Part shown: positions 32,901 to 43,760 of the stretch, one piece after another
How positions within the stretch are numbered: position 1 is the first letter of the stretch
Layout: each line of letters starts with the position of its first letter
NCBI GenBank assembly: GCA_024529925.1
Contig: JAFEUB010001013.1
Location: forward strand, 237,001-301,000
Direction: 5' to 3'
Origin: Ophthalmolycus amberensis
Lineage: Eukaryota; Chordata; Actinopteri; Perciformes; Zoarcidae
DNA: 64,000 bases
Program-made: the position numbers and the translations under genes
The notes under the pieces: model-generated
Database searches by the model: none
Seen by the model: the letters and a program-made list of their open reading frames with translations, nothing else
What the model was told of the DNA's origin: nothing

Positions 32901-33384
32901 GTGACTGTTCTATTAGGCCTGGTGACTGTACTGCACCTCATTAGACACACTGTGTGCGTGCGTGTGTGTGTGCGTGCAGGTTAAAAAGTCAGTAAAGACA
33001 ATAACAAACTCCGAAATGAGAAAAAAACCAAACAGATGCTTGGTGGTAAAAGATGGACGTGGTGTATGTTTTAAAGTGAGAGGCAAAAACATGCACTGCT
33101 CAATTTTGAGGTTTTGGGCTTTTTTTTTTTTTTCCGATGAGTGGAAAGAAAACATACAAAATACACATTTATGTTTATTTTACTGCTTGGTCTACTGTAG
33201 ATTTCTCAAAAATTCTCCAAAAATTCCGATTAGATAATACCTCATTTGCACACCATTTCAGAAAACTTGAAATACAAAAAATTATTGTCTTAAGGTAAGT
33301 AATCAACTGGGGGAGTTTCATGATGACATGTATTCTTTAACACCTTTAACCTTTTGACCTGGCGAGTCTACACCTAAAGCTTTC
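32901..33384. other. non-coding with short GT/GC run and T13
   Basis: Short GTGCGTGCGTGTGTGTG run near 32951-32974 and a T-run near 33119-33133. Otherwise unique. Confidence 0.5.
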
Positions 33385-33586
33385 ATAATTTGCTGAAAAG
33401 ATTTAGATTAATCAGTGAGTTGATTGATATATCATGAATTGACTGTAGTTCTTATCATAGATGAATCTTATTCATCATTCGTCAAACAAAAATGCCAAAT
33501 ATTTGCTGCTTCCAGCTTCTCAAATGTGAGTATTTGCTGCTTGTCTTTCTGTAAGTAGAATATTTCTCAGTTTTGGATTGTTTGTT
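33385..33586 (+). repeat. repeat E copy 2
   Basis: TTAGATTAATCAGTGAGTTG, TTGCTGCTTCCAGCTTCTCA, AATGTGAGTATTTGCTGCTT and GTCTTTCTGTAAGTAGAATA with TTTGGATTGTTTG are in the order of repeat E, opposite in orientation to the copies at 23590 and 49935. Confidence 0.6.
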
Positions 33587-33608
33587 GGGGGGGGGGGGGG
33601 GGGGGGGG
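33587..33608. repeat. G22 homopolymer
   Basis: Longest guanine run in the window. Confidence 0.93.
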
Positions 33609-33758
33609 TCTAACTGCGTGTTTGATAAAACGTGTGCCCATTCCTGCGACCGCGATTGTGTGTCACAGCAGAGCACACAGGAATGACTGTTGACAAGTCG
33701 CTAATTAGCAATCAGAACAAGAAGCCAGGGCTGGAAAAGAGATCTCTATTTCACAGTG

Positions 33759-33920
33759 ACACACACACACACACACATGCACTGTTTTCTCATGTCGCCA
33801 AGCACTTCCTGAGTTCTTTGGGGACCTGCTGTCACTAATGTGGAATCTGTATTTAGAGTGTCACGCTGAGCTGTGGTGAAAGGTTTGGGAACGCACACAC
33901 ACACACACACACACACACAC
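33759..33920. repeat. two (CA)n tracts
   Basis: (CA)n at 33759-33777 and 33893-33920, separated by about 115 bp of unique DNA. Confidence 0.93.
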
Positions 33921-34229
33921 TGTGTGCAGGCAGTGATGATAATTATGATCATGGCTGGCTGTTGCTGGAGCTGTTTAAAGACTCCTCTCATTTGGCTTCA
34001 GCTGTGATAATGACACCCAGGTGCTTATTCTAATGAGGGTTGAGGGGTTTTATTTATTTATTTTCGATGGCAGGGCGAGTAGTAAGGATGATGTTCGTGA
34101 GCTAAAATGAAACACCCTTGTCTTTTCTGCTGAAAAAACAAGTTTTATTTGTTTGAATACCACGGTGGTGGTGGGATTGTCTTGTAGAATGGCCTTTTTT
34201 TGACGTAACATTAAAAAATCAATGACAGA
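33921..34229. other. non-coding, no recognisable feature
   Basis: Unique, with a TTTATTTATTTATTTT run at 34049-34064. Confidence 0.5.
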
Positions 34230-34674
34230 TTAATCGACCCATCGCAAAGTCCCGCCCCTCGAATGCAGACTGGCCAATCATCGGCCAGCGTTGACGTTGT
34301 GTAATATTTATACTCAATACCCGGAGGGGTTAGAAGTAGAAATACATTTCTAAAACGTTATGTTTCTACTTAAGAACCTGTGGAGCTTAGCAGAGCACGC
34401 TAGCAAAGCATCATCTATTCTAGCGCTAAGCATGTCTATGCTACGCTAGCTACTGAAGGTATACTGAATGTCTACACGTGCTGCTTTAGCTTTTTAATGG
34501 TTATAACAGTGAATAAAGACCTACCCGGCTTTACAGGAACAGTGTTGTGTCCTTCATTTCACTGTCTTTCGTCTGGATCTCCAGCTGATGTGCTGGTTCA
34601 CTTTTACACTGTGATCTGTAGCTTTAGCTTTAGATTAGCATCGGGGGGCGGGGCTTTGCGAAGGGTTGATTTAA
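34230..34674. mobile_element. TTAA-flanked MITE (piggyBac-type)
   Basis: TTAA at 34230-34233 and 34671-34674 bracket 437 bp. The inverted ends are CGACCCATCGCAAAGTCCCG on the left and, complemented, CAACCCTTCGCAAAGCCCCG on the right, about 31-33 bp with few mismatches. TTAA target duplication fits the piggyBac superfamily. The interior holds AGCGCTAAGC/GCTAGC words and no transposase. Confidence 0.85.
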
Positions 34675-35859
34675 CAGACAGGTGCAGGTACATTTTTAGT
34701 CCACTGCTCAAAGTGCAGAATTGTAACTCTGTGAGCTTATCCGTGCCATATTGCACATAAATACTGATCAGCTGTTGGTATGTGCAATTATACTTTTTCT
34801 TCTAGCTTTTAAAATGAATCGAATTGTGCGAATTGAAACCCTGAAAAACAAGTAAGCCTCTAAAACCTGGAGACATATGGCTGTGTTTGTTTGTAGTTAG
34901 TGTCTAAAATCATTTAAAGCTCCAACATTGAATCTGTTTTTCACAGAAGGATGAGGTGTACACAAAAGAAAAGTAATAAAAAGATAACATCTGGGTTTTT
35001 AAGAATGGATTGAAAACAGAACTGAGGTTTTAATACATTTACTACTTCAAAATCTTTACACGTGAAACTGAAGCATGAAAGTTCATTTTTTCCCTGCATG
35101 TGTCAGACAGACAGACATTACTTGTTTTATAGTGAAATATCCAGTCATACCAAGAGTTTAAAAATAAGACTTAGGGGTCATTTTAAAGACAACATTGAAA
35201 CCGATTGATTCATCGGGCAGCTTCGTCAGTAACGCTCGTCCTCCTGAGACGAAACAATTGAAATGTCCCTACTTGCAAATCTCAGGCCTCAATGTGTAGA
35301 CATGTAGTCAGCTGCTAACCATGACCTTTGACACTTTGAATGCCCATCCATCCACCATGAAATCCTCCATGGGACTTTCTAACCTCACTGCTTTTACTTT
35401 TAATGGAAACCTCTCGACTGTTTTAACAACCAACCAAGGCTGTTTTTCTCAAGAACACTTAAAACCTGTGAATTGATGCCAATGTAAAAAAAAACAGAAA
35501 AAACCCACGCCGCTTACATATCGTCAAGTCTTTGTTCAGCATCCTCAGGTCTTTGCAAACACGATAGATGAATGTGACTGCCTCAGATGTAAAGAGTGTT
35601 GCGAGGTAAACAAGGTGATTTAAAAGAATGAATCACCAATTCAAGGTCAGCCACGGATAGGAGGGTCTCATCTGCATAACGTTCTCACCTGATCATCAAA
35701 GCAGAGATTTGTCTCAGATTTCACAGGCAGGCTGGAGGCAGCAGTCTTTTAGGAGAACGTTGTCATGGAGAGGAGTTACAGCATCCAGCTTTTATTCGTC
35801 TGCTCATTTTACAGCGGGGGTCGTATACAATTTAATTTCATTTAGTCTGGTTTGTGCTT
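34675..35859. other. non-coding, no recognisable feature
   Basis: Over 1 kb of unique, mostly AT-rich DNA. No exon or repeat supported. Confidence 0.5.
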
Positions 35860-36341
35860 TTAACCCTCTGAACCCTGAGCAGTTTTGGGGCGTTTTTTTT
35901 CTTGCTCCCGTCACATTTTACTCTCTGTGGCCTTGTTTTCCACTTCAATATAAAAGTCCTGCACCTCCATGGAAACAACACAACCATGGCTAGAATCAGA
36001 GAGAACGCAGAAATGTATTTTGTGCGGTTTAACAGTTACCATGCCATAAGTCATAAAAAAAGAAGCTGTGCAGTGCAGAAATTAATGCTTTTTACAGGAT
36101 TTGGTTAAAGCAAAAGGTTTATTCGGGGCGAGATTTTAAATGAGAAAATATTTTTTAATAAATATCACAATTTTAGGCTTCATTTTAGTTACTTTTTCTG
36201 GCGGAAGCAATCGTTACACCAAATGTGTTAAAGTACCGTTGGAAATATGAAAATCTGACAATCTGACAATAATGATGTTTTTTACAGCTTAGCTGTAGTT
36301 TTGGCAATTGTTTAAAGAAAACTGGCTTTTCTGAGGGTTAA
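35860..36341 (+). mobile_element. family F copy 1, TTAA-flanked MITE
   Basis: Bounded by TTAA at 35860-35863 and 36338-36341. The ends CCCTCTGAA and, complemented, CCCTCAGAA match 8 of 9. AATATCACAATTTTA and 'acttTTTCTggCGGAAGC' words at 36165-36210 recur in family F copy 2. It contains no transposase frame. Confidence 0.82.
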
Positions 36342-37804
36342 AGTGCTGACTTAAGTACATTTAGTTAGTTAGACAGCTAAAGATGCAGTCTAGGTAAATA
36401 TACATGAATGGGATAGGCACGTGTATCGGTGGAGTGTTTTCGGAGATGATTTCATGGCGGTGACTTTGATTTTTTTTGTGTTTTCCGTGTTTGTCATTTG
36501 ACGATGAAGGAGAAAGTATGATGGTGCAGCACGGATATGAAAACAGGGCTCAGGGTTCTGTTTTAGCTGTAAATCAATTCTACCGTATGTTGTCAGTGTA
36601 GAACTGCTTTACAGGAAGTGCAGCGAGTTGAGAGTGTTGGTATGTTGGGAAGGAAATGAAGGGGCAAAACCAAAAGGGATCACTCAGTCAAAAGAGTATA
36701 AATCCGCCACACTGATTGTTGCAGCAGCTGAAGAGCAGATATTAAGGACGGTTCACTGTTAATGAAAGACACGAGCTGTCGCCGAGATACAGCGGAGGGC
36801 CAGAGTACAGGGGCAGTGTGGGAAAGTGTGAGGACGCGGAGGAAACGATGGAGCCTGCAGGGACGAAGTGAGAGAGACGTGAAGCGACAGGAGGAGGAGG
36901 AGAGGCTACACGCTCCATGAAATGAAAAACGACTGTCCTTTTCACCTTGTTAGCCTGTTCTCCATGTCACACCGTACACCCTCTCATATTACATAGCTTT
37001 CCTGTAATGAAATACCAAGTATCACAGTCAGTAGGTATTCTTTCTGGCTCGGACAAATGACAAACCAGAATCTGTGTGTAAACGGTCTAATGTTTGATAT
37101 GAAGCCAGTGCTTATTTGGAAAAACTTGACGGTGTGGGTGCTTTCTGGCGGCCGGAATTCAAAAGAATACTACATTTCTGGTTTGATTCTGAAAGCTGGT
37201 TCCAGCTCGGCAGAACATCCAGACACACTAAGCTCCAAAGCTAACGAATCTCTTATCAGATGTTCAATTTCCTCGCTATCTGTTCTTTAGCAAAGAACAA
37301 GAGCTGAAGAACTAGCTTAATCAACACAACATATTTTTGAGTACCAACACTAGCATGCTTAAAGTGATACCGATACCAGTAGAGCACTTCATTCGATAAC
37401 CATCATGTGAACGGACACTGTTTGCCAACTCTCGGCAAAATATAGTGTCATCCGCGAATAAAGTATGTTGAATGACGGAAGAGAAACAACTGAGCTTTCC
37501 GGAGGGGGAATGCAGGCAGAGAGTGCAGGTAAGTGGGCGCAGGAGGGAGGCAGAGGAAGAAGCCGAGAGATGTATGAAAAAACAAAGTGGATGCTTGCGG
37601 TGTTGCCTTATTATCAGGATACACAGAAAGGACTCGGGTAAGGGGGTTGGGGTGGTAATGAGTGAAAGTTACGGGAGAGGAGTCTAGAACTTTCCTTAAT
37701 GAGACAAAGTGATGAAATTCCAGTGAGATAGAGGGGGAGTGAGATAGAGGGGGAGTGACAAGTGGGGGAGAGATGGGACTCGGTGAGAGCAAGGCGAGAT
37801 TCAA
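36342..37804. other. unique DNA with purine-rich stretches
   Basis: 36750-36910 and 37470-37800 are purine-rich on the plus strand. 37723-37760 holds an 18-bp unit (GAGATAGAGGGGGAGT type) twice in tandem. The Pro/Ser/Leu-rich minus frames here are compositional. Confidence 0.5.
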
Positions 37805-38080
37805 CAATGTGAGAACTAGACTCTTAGTCGACTCGGTTGTTTTAGTCTAATTCGACTAACGTCACGAATCGATCTTTTTGCTTTTTTCATGCTGATCGAC
37901 TTCTTTCCAAGAAACGAATGAGCACATTTCTGGTCATTACACGATTTTAAAGTAGCGCTTTTATTTGTGATTTTTTGTGGAGAAACTCAGTTTTACAGGA
38001 TCTGTCGATTAAATGAAAAAATCATGAGGAAATGAGCGTTGCATGACTACGAATTTCTGTATTCGAGGACAGCCCTAGTG
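37805..38080 (+). mobile_element. hAT-type element with right end GAGGACAGCCCTAGTG
   Basis: Words CTTAGTCGACTCGG and TAATTCGACTAACG on the left and TATTCGAGGACAGCCCTAGT on the right recall the teleost hAT-type MITEs that begin 'cagggctgtcctcgactaa'. The left terminus is not clear, so the copy may be truncated. Confidence 0.5.
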
Positions 38081-38154
38081 ACAACTAAACAAGGGAAATC
38101 AAAAATGAGAAAGAGGAGACTCCTTTGTGGAGGTTTGACATTTCCTCTGCATAA

Positions 38155-38158
<4 letters not shown>

Positions 38159-38205
<47 letters not shown>
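38159..38205. repeat. (GT)23 microsatellite
   Basis: Pure GT tract. Confidence 0.97.
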
Positions 38206-38206
<1 letters not shown>

Positions 38207-38352
38207 GTTTGGTGGGTGCAGGAAGGAAAGAAAAAGGCGACAAAAAAAAAATTCTTCAGTCACCATCTGTGGTTTCCTGCCTTACAAAGAGAGTGAGAGG
38301 GACCATAGCATGTCGGGGCTCACTACACAACGTCTCTGCTCCGAAACCATTC

Positions 38353-39401
38353 CTTTATACCAGTGGTGTACAGTAACGAAGTAGAAATACTTCGTTACTG
38401 TACTTAAGTCGTTTTTTTGGATATCTGTACTTTACTTTACTATTCATATTTATGTTGACTTTTACTTTTACTTCACTACATTTTGCAAAGAAAACTGATA
38501 CTTTTACTCCGATACATTTCTCCCTGAAACCTTCGTTACTCGCTACAAAATCAAATCTATCTTTAGAAACAAAATGAATCATGAGAGCAGCGCCGGGGAC
38601 TGTGGTGGAACACAGACTGCAAGCAAGCAGGTTTGGTGAATCAGTGGTCCTAGCTTGCAAGTTAAATCATTGGTTAATCACGTTAATGCGCAATTGCAAA
38701 CAAGTGCTCTCAAAGCCGCGGTGTTTTGATTCCCAGTGATGCCCAGGATGCTAATCGCTATAAGCTAGCGAAGCGACTACCTGAGTAGAATTCCACACAG
38801 GATGGGTGGGATGAGGAGAGGTGGATGGGTCAAACAAACACTGGTGTTTCCTCCAGGAGGCCGCAGTTTGTGCCGTGTGTGAAACGAGAAGCCAATGTTG
38901 ATTTATTTGTGACGTGACTTCCGTACTTAAGCAACGGCACTTCCGTAGATATTTTAACGCAAACCACGATCTTTTCCTAAACCTAACTCAGTAGTTTCAT
39001 CGCCTAAACCTTAGTTGTTTCCTGTGAAGATGGAAGTTTATTTTGAAAAGACTCCTGAATGGATCACAGCCAACCCAATTATGTTCAACACAGCTCCATG
39101 TCCTTGGTCATGGTGGCCACAGCACTTAAAAGAATAAACTTCATAATTCTCATAATTCTGACCCTTTGCTTTTTTATTAACAGCATTTACTTGTACTTTT
39201 ACTTTCAATACTTAAGTACATTTAATATCAGAAAATTACTTTTGATACTTAAGTACAATAAATATCAGATACTTTATGACTTTTACTCAAGTAGTATTCT
39301 AATAGGTGACTTTTACTTTTACTGGAGTCATTTTCGAGTAAGGTGTCTTTACTTTTACTCAAGTATGGCTTTTGGGTACTTTATACACCACTGCTTTATA
39401 C
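38353..39401 (+). mobile_element. 1033-bp hAT-type element with perfect 8-bp TSD and nested repeat
   Basis: The body is 38361-39393. Ends are CAGTGGTGTACAGTAACG and TACTTTATACACCACTG. CTTTATAC flanks both sides (38353-38360 and 39394-39401). Subterminal DNA on both sides is full of TACTTTTACT/AGTAAAAGTA words, typical of this teleost family. The middle (about 38770-39045) is a copy of repeat C, so this element was itself a target. The 140-codon frame at 39059-39481 runs out of the element and is an artefact. Confidence 0.93.
38790..39045 (+). repeat. repeat C nested in the hAT-type element
   Basis: CTCCAGGAGGCCGCAGTTTG, GTGTGAAACGAGAAGCCAAT, GTTGATTTATTTGTGACGTG, CTTCCGTACTTAAGC, CACGATCTTTTCCTAAACCT and CGCCTAAACCTTAG match, in order, the copy at 61940-62175. 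The insertion boundaries are approximate. Confidence 0.75.
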
Positions 39402-39589
39402 AGTATGTGTCATTAGTATTTCGGCGCATCCATGAGAACGTGCAGCCGATGACGGCTTCAATTTCAATAATATGGCTGTAATAGGTTTCCCCCTGTTGTC
39501 AGCAGTCATTTGGTAATCGCAGTCATTCCACTCAGCTGTCAGCGGGCCTGCTCTCAGGTACAGACAGCAGGGTGACCGCGTTGCAGGTA

Positions 39590-40140
39590 ATGTTGCTTTT
39601 TTGACGGCTTGAAATATCGGGCTGGGCCTCGCCGTGTACAAGGATTGTATTTTGATTGATTTTTCTCTATCGATTTTTTATTTTCCTCTTCCATCTCTGC
39701 CCAGTTGTTCACATCTTTCCAGGTTAATGGATTGTTCAAGCATTCGGGTAACCTGGCAACAACGAGCGTGATGGCTCAATCCGAGGGACCACAACATGAT
39801 TGCTCATATAGAATAATCCCTTAAGGTGCAACCGGATGTCTGAAAGTTTGAATTTGAAGCCGTAGAGTTTGCTTTGGTTATTTGCATAATTGATTTCTGC
39901 GCTGAGAGATATTGCCTCGGCTCTTTACTGTCCTGTTATAATCAAATGAAATGTGTAGCAAAGTGGATGATATCGAGCAGCAGAACTCACTGGAACAGTA
40001 AATATGTGCCGTCATTGTTTGTTGGCCCGAGCATCGTGGCACAGTATTGTTTGGGGAGGTCTCTGATGAAGTCAGCCACAGTGAGCGATGCACAGGTCTG
40101 GGATTGTTTTTCTCCCCCAATTCAGCCGATTCAATAAGTG
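39590..40140. other. candidate conserved non-coding block with octamer motif
   Basis: Repeat-free 550 bp with ATTTGCATAAT (POU/octamer type) at 39880-39890 followed by TGATTTCTGCGC. GTTAATGGATTGTTCAAG at about 39723 and AGTGGATGATATCGAGC are further dense unique words. No frame has splice logic. This is one of the best regulatory candidates by texture. Confidence 0.42.
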
Positions 40141-40569
40141 GGTTTTCAATGAAATCTAAAAATTATGTAAGTAAAGAGAAACATTTGAGAAAAATCCTCA
40201 ACTGATGTAGAGTAATTTCACCACACTTTCTGCCTGAAGGAATTCCTGGGCTGTTTGCTCCCATTGGTGCCAAGTTATATATATATATATATATACTATT
40301 CTCTCAGCATTTGTCAGAGAGGATCCATTATTGTGCTCAGAGAAATGGATCTTTGAAAACCTACAGTATGATTCCTTGGAAAACTCCATCTGCTGATCGA
40401 TAGCTCCAGAGCAGCTGCTGAATGGATGTTGTGATGAGATTGTTCTATCAACTACAAAAACACGGGTGTAATACCACATATTGTGCCAATGAACCACTGT
40501 ACACCCACCTAATACTTAAAGGGACCCTCTAGCAGTGTAGTATTGCTCTTCCATAACCTTGGGGGACTT
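40141..40569. other. non-coding with (AT)n at 40275-40295
   Basis: Unique sequence apart from a 21-bp AT alternation. Confidence 0.6.
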
Positions 40570-41205
40570 GTGAGAACGACAATGCTAAAATGTTTATGCT
40601 AAGCAAGTATGATTACCATGGTCTTATAGTTTAGTGTGTTCAAATGCTAACATTAGCTAATTAGCACTAAACACAAGTACAACTGAGGCTGATGGGAATG
40701 TGATTAGTTTTGAAAGTTTAGTGTTAAACTGTATTGTATTGCACAAATTGAATAATAATTACCATCCACCCTGAGAGAGGGAAAGTGTGTACCAAATTGT
40801 ATGGCAATCCATCCAATAGCTGTTTAACCTCATGGAGGGGCTAGTAGGAAACACCAGGGGACCACCAACGCTCAAATGCGTCATCTGGCAACCAAGAATG
40901 TTTCTACCAAATTTGGTGCCAGTAGATGTTGAGATATTTCACTGGACAAGTGAAAACTTTGATCTGCTGGCGGCGCTAGATTCATCCTCTGGGAACCATG
41001 GTGATCGAATTGCATTGCAATCCATCCAATGGTTGTCGATGCATTTCCCTAAAGGCCAAAAATGTCAATCTGCTTGTGGCGTCAGAAGACGAAACGGGGG
41101 ATCACCAAATTCAGTAGGATTCGTCCTCAGAGGACCATGAATGCCTGTACCGCATTTCACTGCAATGCCCCCAGTATTTGTTGAGATATACCTCCTACCA
41201 TTTTT
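40570..41205 (+). repeat. repeat H, multi-unit teleost dispersed repeat
   Basis: ATGCTAACATTAGCTAATTA, GCACTAAACACAAGTACAAC and TGAGGCTGATGGGAATGTGA start the element. Then a unit of the form 'taccaaattt.atggcaatccatccaatagttgttgagatatttcactgga' recurs, more or less complete, near 40793, 40906, 41002 and 41147. It is interleaved with GGCGGCGCTAGA and GGATCACCAAATTCAGTAGG words. I recall this as a widespread fish repeat that often sits near genes. Class unknown. Confidence 0.8.
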
Positions 41206-41639
41206 ACTGGATGAATACTTGACTCGATGGTAAACTGATCTTCGTGGGTAAAATTGGTGAAATGCCTCTTTAAAAATGGCGGTGGATATCGTTTATAGTT
41301 ATGTAATAGTAATATGTGTCTTTCCTGTGAAGACATCAGAGCTGTTTACTCAGTTTATTGCTCTAGAAGGAGGACTGACAGGCTAATATTATGTGATTAT
41401 GCTTTGCGTTTGAACAAACCCATGTTTTGTCAACTCATGCATGGGTATTCAATTTCATAGAGAAGCATAGATTACAGCTGTAGGCTTCCAGGGTACAATT
41501 AGGCATTTACAGTTGTTAGTTATTGGGCTTTTAATAGTCTTCAAGTCAACACTTTTGACAGATGCATTAATCTCAAAGAGTTTTTGTGAAACAACAAGCT
41601 GTCGACAGACCGGCCTTTTTTTTTCTTAGCGGGGAAATA
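41206..41639. other. non-coding, no recognisable feature
   Basis: Unique sequence, no supported feature. Confidence 0.5.
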
Positions 41640-42170
41640 GACCCTTAAGCACGTACAGGTCAGATGTAATTGCCGATGTAATTGCCGATGCACTGTATAG
41701 CTGACAGATGTTCATCTCACAAACATCTTCTTCTGTTTCTTCACTGAGAGGCCGTCTTCTCGCGTGTATGTCGATCCGAAGATGGCAAGTTTCCTCGGAG
41801 CGTGTCTCTTCAGCTTTATACGGTTCTGCACTCTGAGAATATTAATAGAATTCCAGCACAGATACAGATCTGACGCGCTCTGCCAGTAGTGTATCAAATT
41901 GGCGATCAATACGCTCAAGTTGCACATCACTCCGAGCCTTGCCATATCACAAGTAAAAGGAAATAGGATCTGAAAGCATGTTACTTTCTGAGGCTTTCAA
42001 ACCCTCAATTGATTGTGGGAAACCTCCCTTACGGGGCCTGGAGCGTGGATGTTTAGCTCCAGGAATCTGCGGAAGGCTTTAACTGGGCTGCAGCTGTAAT
42101 ATACGCAGATACACCCTCCACTGCTGAAGTCATCATCGCTCAGTTCAGGGATTTTATCTCGTAAAACTTT
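41640..42170. other. candidate conserved non-coding block
   Basis: Starts with a 12-bp tandem duplication (GATGTAATTGCC twice, about 41664-41687), then repeat-free DNA with AGAATATTAATAGAATTCCA and CTCAATTGATTGTGGGAAAC (about 42003-42022). The texture suggests regulatory DNA, unmeasured. Confidence 0.35.
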
Positions 42171-42229
42171 AAAAAACCCGAAACAATTAAATAATACATT
42201 TTTAAAAATGTACGTTTTTTCCACTTCTG

Positions 42230-42450
42230 ATGCTTTGCAGAGGTGTGATGAGCCAGGTCGGCATGTTCAGCACCATCGTCCTTTAATAATGCAACACACG
42301 GCTCTCCCTCTAATGCAATTTATTTTTATTACATCAAGCGCACGGGCAATTACATTTCCAGCACTGACAGATCACCTCATATGAATAATACAAAGAGAAA
42401 ACACTTCTGTTCTGGTTTAATTTTGCTTGCTTCATCTTGCCTTCTCTGTA
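42230..42450. other. candidate conserved non-coding block
   Basis: CCTTTAATAATGCAACACAC, CTAATGCAATTTATTTTTAT, TTACATCAAGCGCACGGGCA and ATTACATTTCCAG form a compact TAAT-rich, repeat-free stretch. Confidence 0.35.
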
Positions 42451-43313
42451 GAACCAATAGCAACAATAGCAAAGACGTTCAATGCAACTTAAGCAAACAG
42501 CTGCAGGTGAAGATACTATACATTTCTTATTAAAAAGAAAAGACATTTCTTTGTTTAATGTCAACCTGCTGAATGTTTTCCACTGAACTACAACGACGCT
42601 TTCAGCCGTGCCCACGATCCTGCTTCGTACCTTCAGAATAACTCCTATTTGATTTCAAGATGAGCGGCTTTTTTTGAGGATTTCTTTTTTTGGGGTGCGC
42701 TGTCTATAAAGATCACCGATGTCCACATTTAGATTTTGATTCACTTCGACCTTGTTGGATAGGATCGTCTCTCGATCCAGATGTGTCACGGGGGCTCTTT
42801 CATGCCCGGGTCACTGCAGAATGTGTTGAATTGCTGAAAGCTGAATTATAACCCAGAACGCAACACTTCATAGGCTGTGATCACAGGGGAAGTGCTTCTC
42901 TCTCAAATGCAAAGCCAAACTGCGTGAGTAACATGGAGAAGAGCTCAGAGAGTGCAAGGAGCATTACATCAGATAATATTGAGGGAACTCTGGGGAAAAT
43001 CCGCCAACAGCTGTGTTCATATTGATGTAATGCTCAGTAAAATGTCAGGCATGTTAAACCTGGAGAACACACACTTCCAAAAACGTCCAAAACACGACAA
43101 GCTTCATTTTGAGTAGATGCGTCACTTTTTCTTTTGCATCAAAAACGCCGACACAATGCAGATACGAAGCCAGTTAAGTGTCAGCTCTTTGCTAGGAGGA
43201 AGCTAAAGGATTCTGTGTTGGGTCAGAGAAGAATTCAATCAAATCTCCTCTCAATCCATTTGTAGAGCAGTAGTTTCATCCTAAACTCTCGTTTGGAGTG
43301 CTGCTCGCCATAT
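42451..43313. other. non-coding, no recognisable feature
   Basis: Unique sequence. No supported feature. Confidence 0.5.
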
Positions 43314-43332
43314 GGGGGGGGGGGGGGGGGGG
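43314..43332. repeat. G19 homopolymer
   Basis: Guanine run, possibly of uncertain length in the assembly. Confidence 0.93.
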
Positions 43333-43486
43333 AAAGACACTTTGCAAGCACGCTGTCAGCGTGGACAGCTGTACTGATTAAAACTGTGATGTGGACGACT
43401 GGGCAACCTGACTGAAACATGTCGGGTGTAGATGAAGATACGCTGGAGCAACAGATGGGGCCGCTGGTGGTTGGGTAGTATTTTAA

Positions 43487-43760
43487 ATGTCCGTCCGTCC
43501 CTTCTATCTGGGGCCGGACTGGATATGGGAGCAGCAGGTTTTAAATGGTGTACCAGAGGTCCCTCTCCCCAGCAAGGTTTTCTTGGACTTCCTGGCGGCC
43601 CCTGAGATGTTCCCAGGCTTCAGGGTGTTCAGGGCCTCACCCAGCGATTCTTACCAGGGCTCTACTCCGAGCGCTGGCATAGCAACCAATAAACCAGACC
43701 TATGGAGGGTTTATGGGCATTATTGGCACAGCTTTGACCAGATCAGACGGCTGGTTTAAA
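43487..43760 (+). repeat. probable decayed dispersed repeat I
   Basis: GTCCCTCTCCCCAGCAAGG, CCCCTGAGATGTTCCCAGGC and GGGCTCTACTCCGAGCGCTG resemble fragments of a GC-rich teleost repeat ('tccctctccccagc', 'cgaggcgttcccaggc', 'ggctctactccgagc'). A 90-codon frame crosses it with no domain that I can identify. Confidence 0.45.

Noticed and set aside
39059..39481. 140-codon membrane-like plus frame
   Set aside because: It starts within a hAT-type MITE (TACTTTTACT-rich subterminal repeats) and runs out of it.
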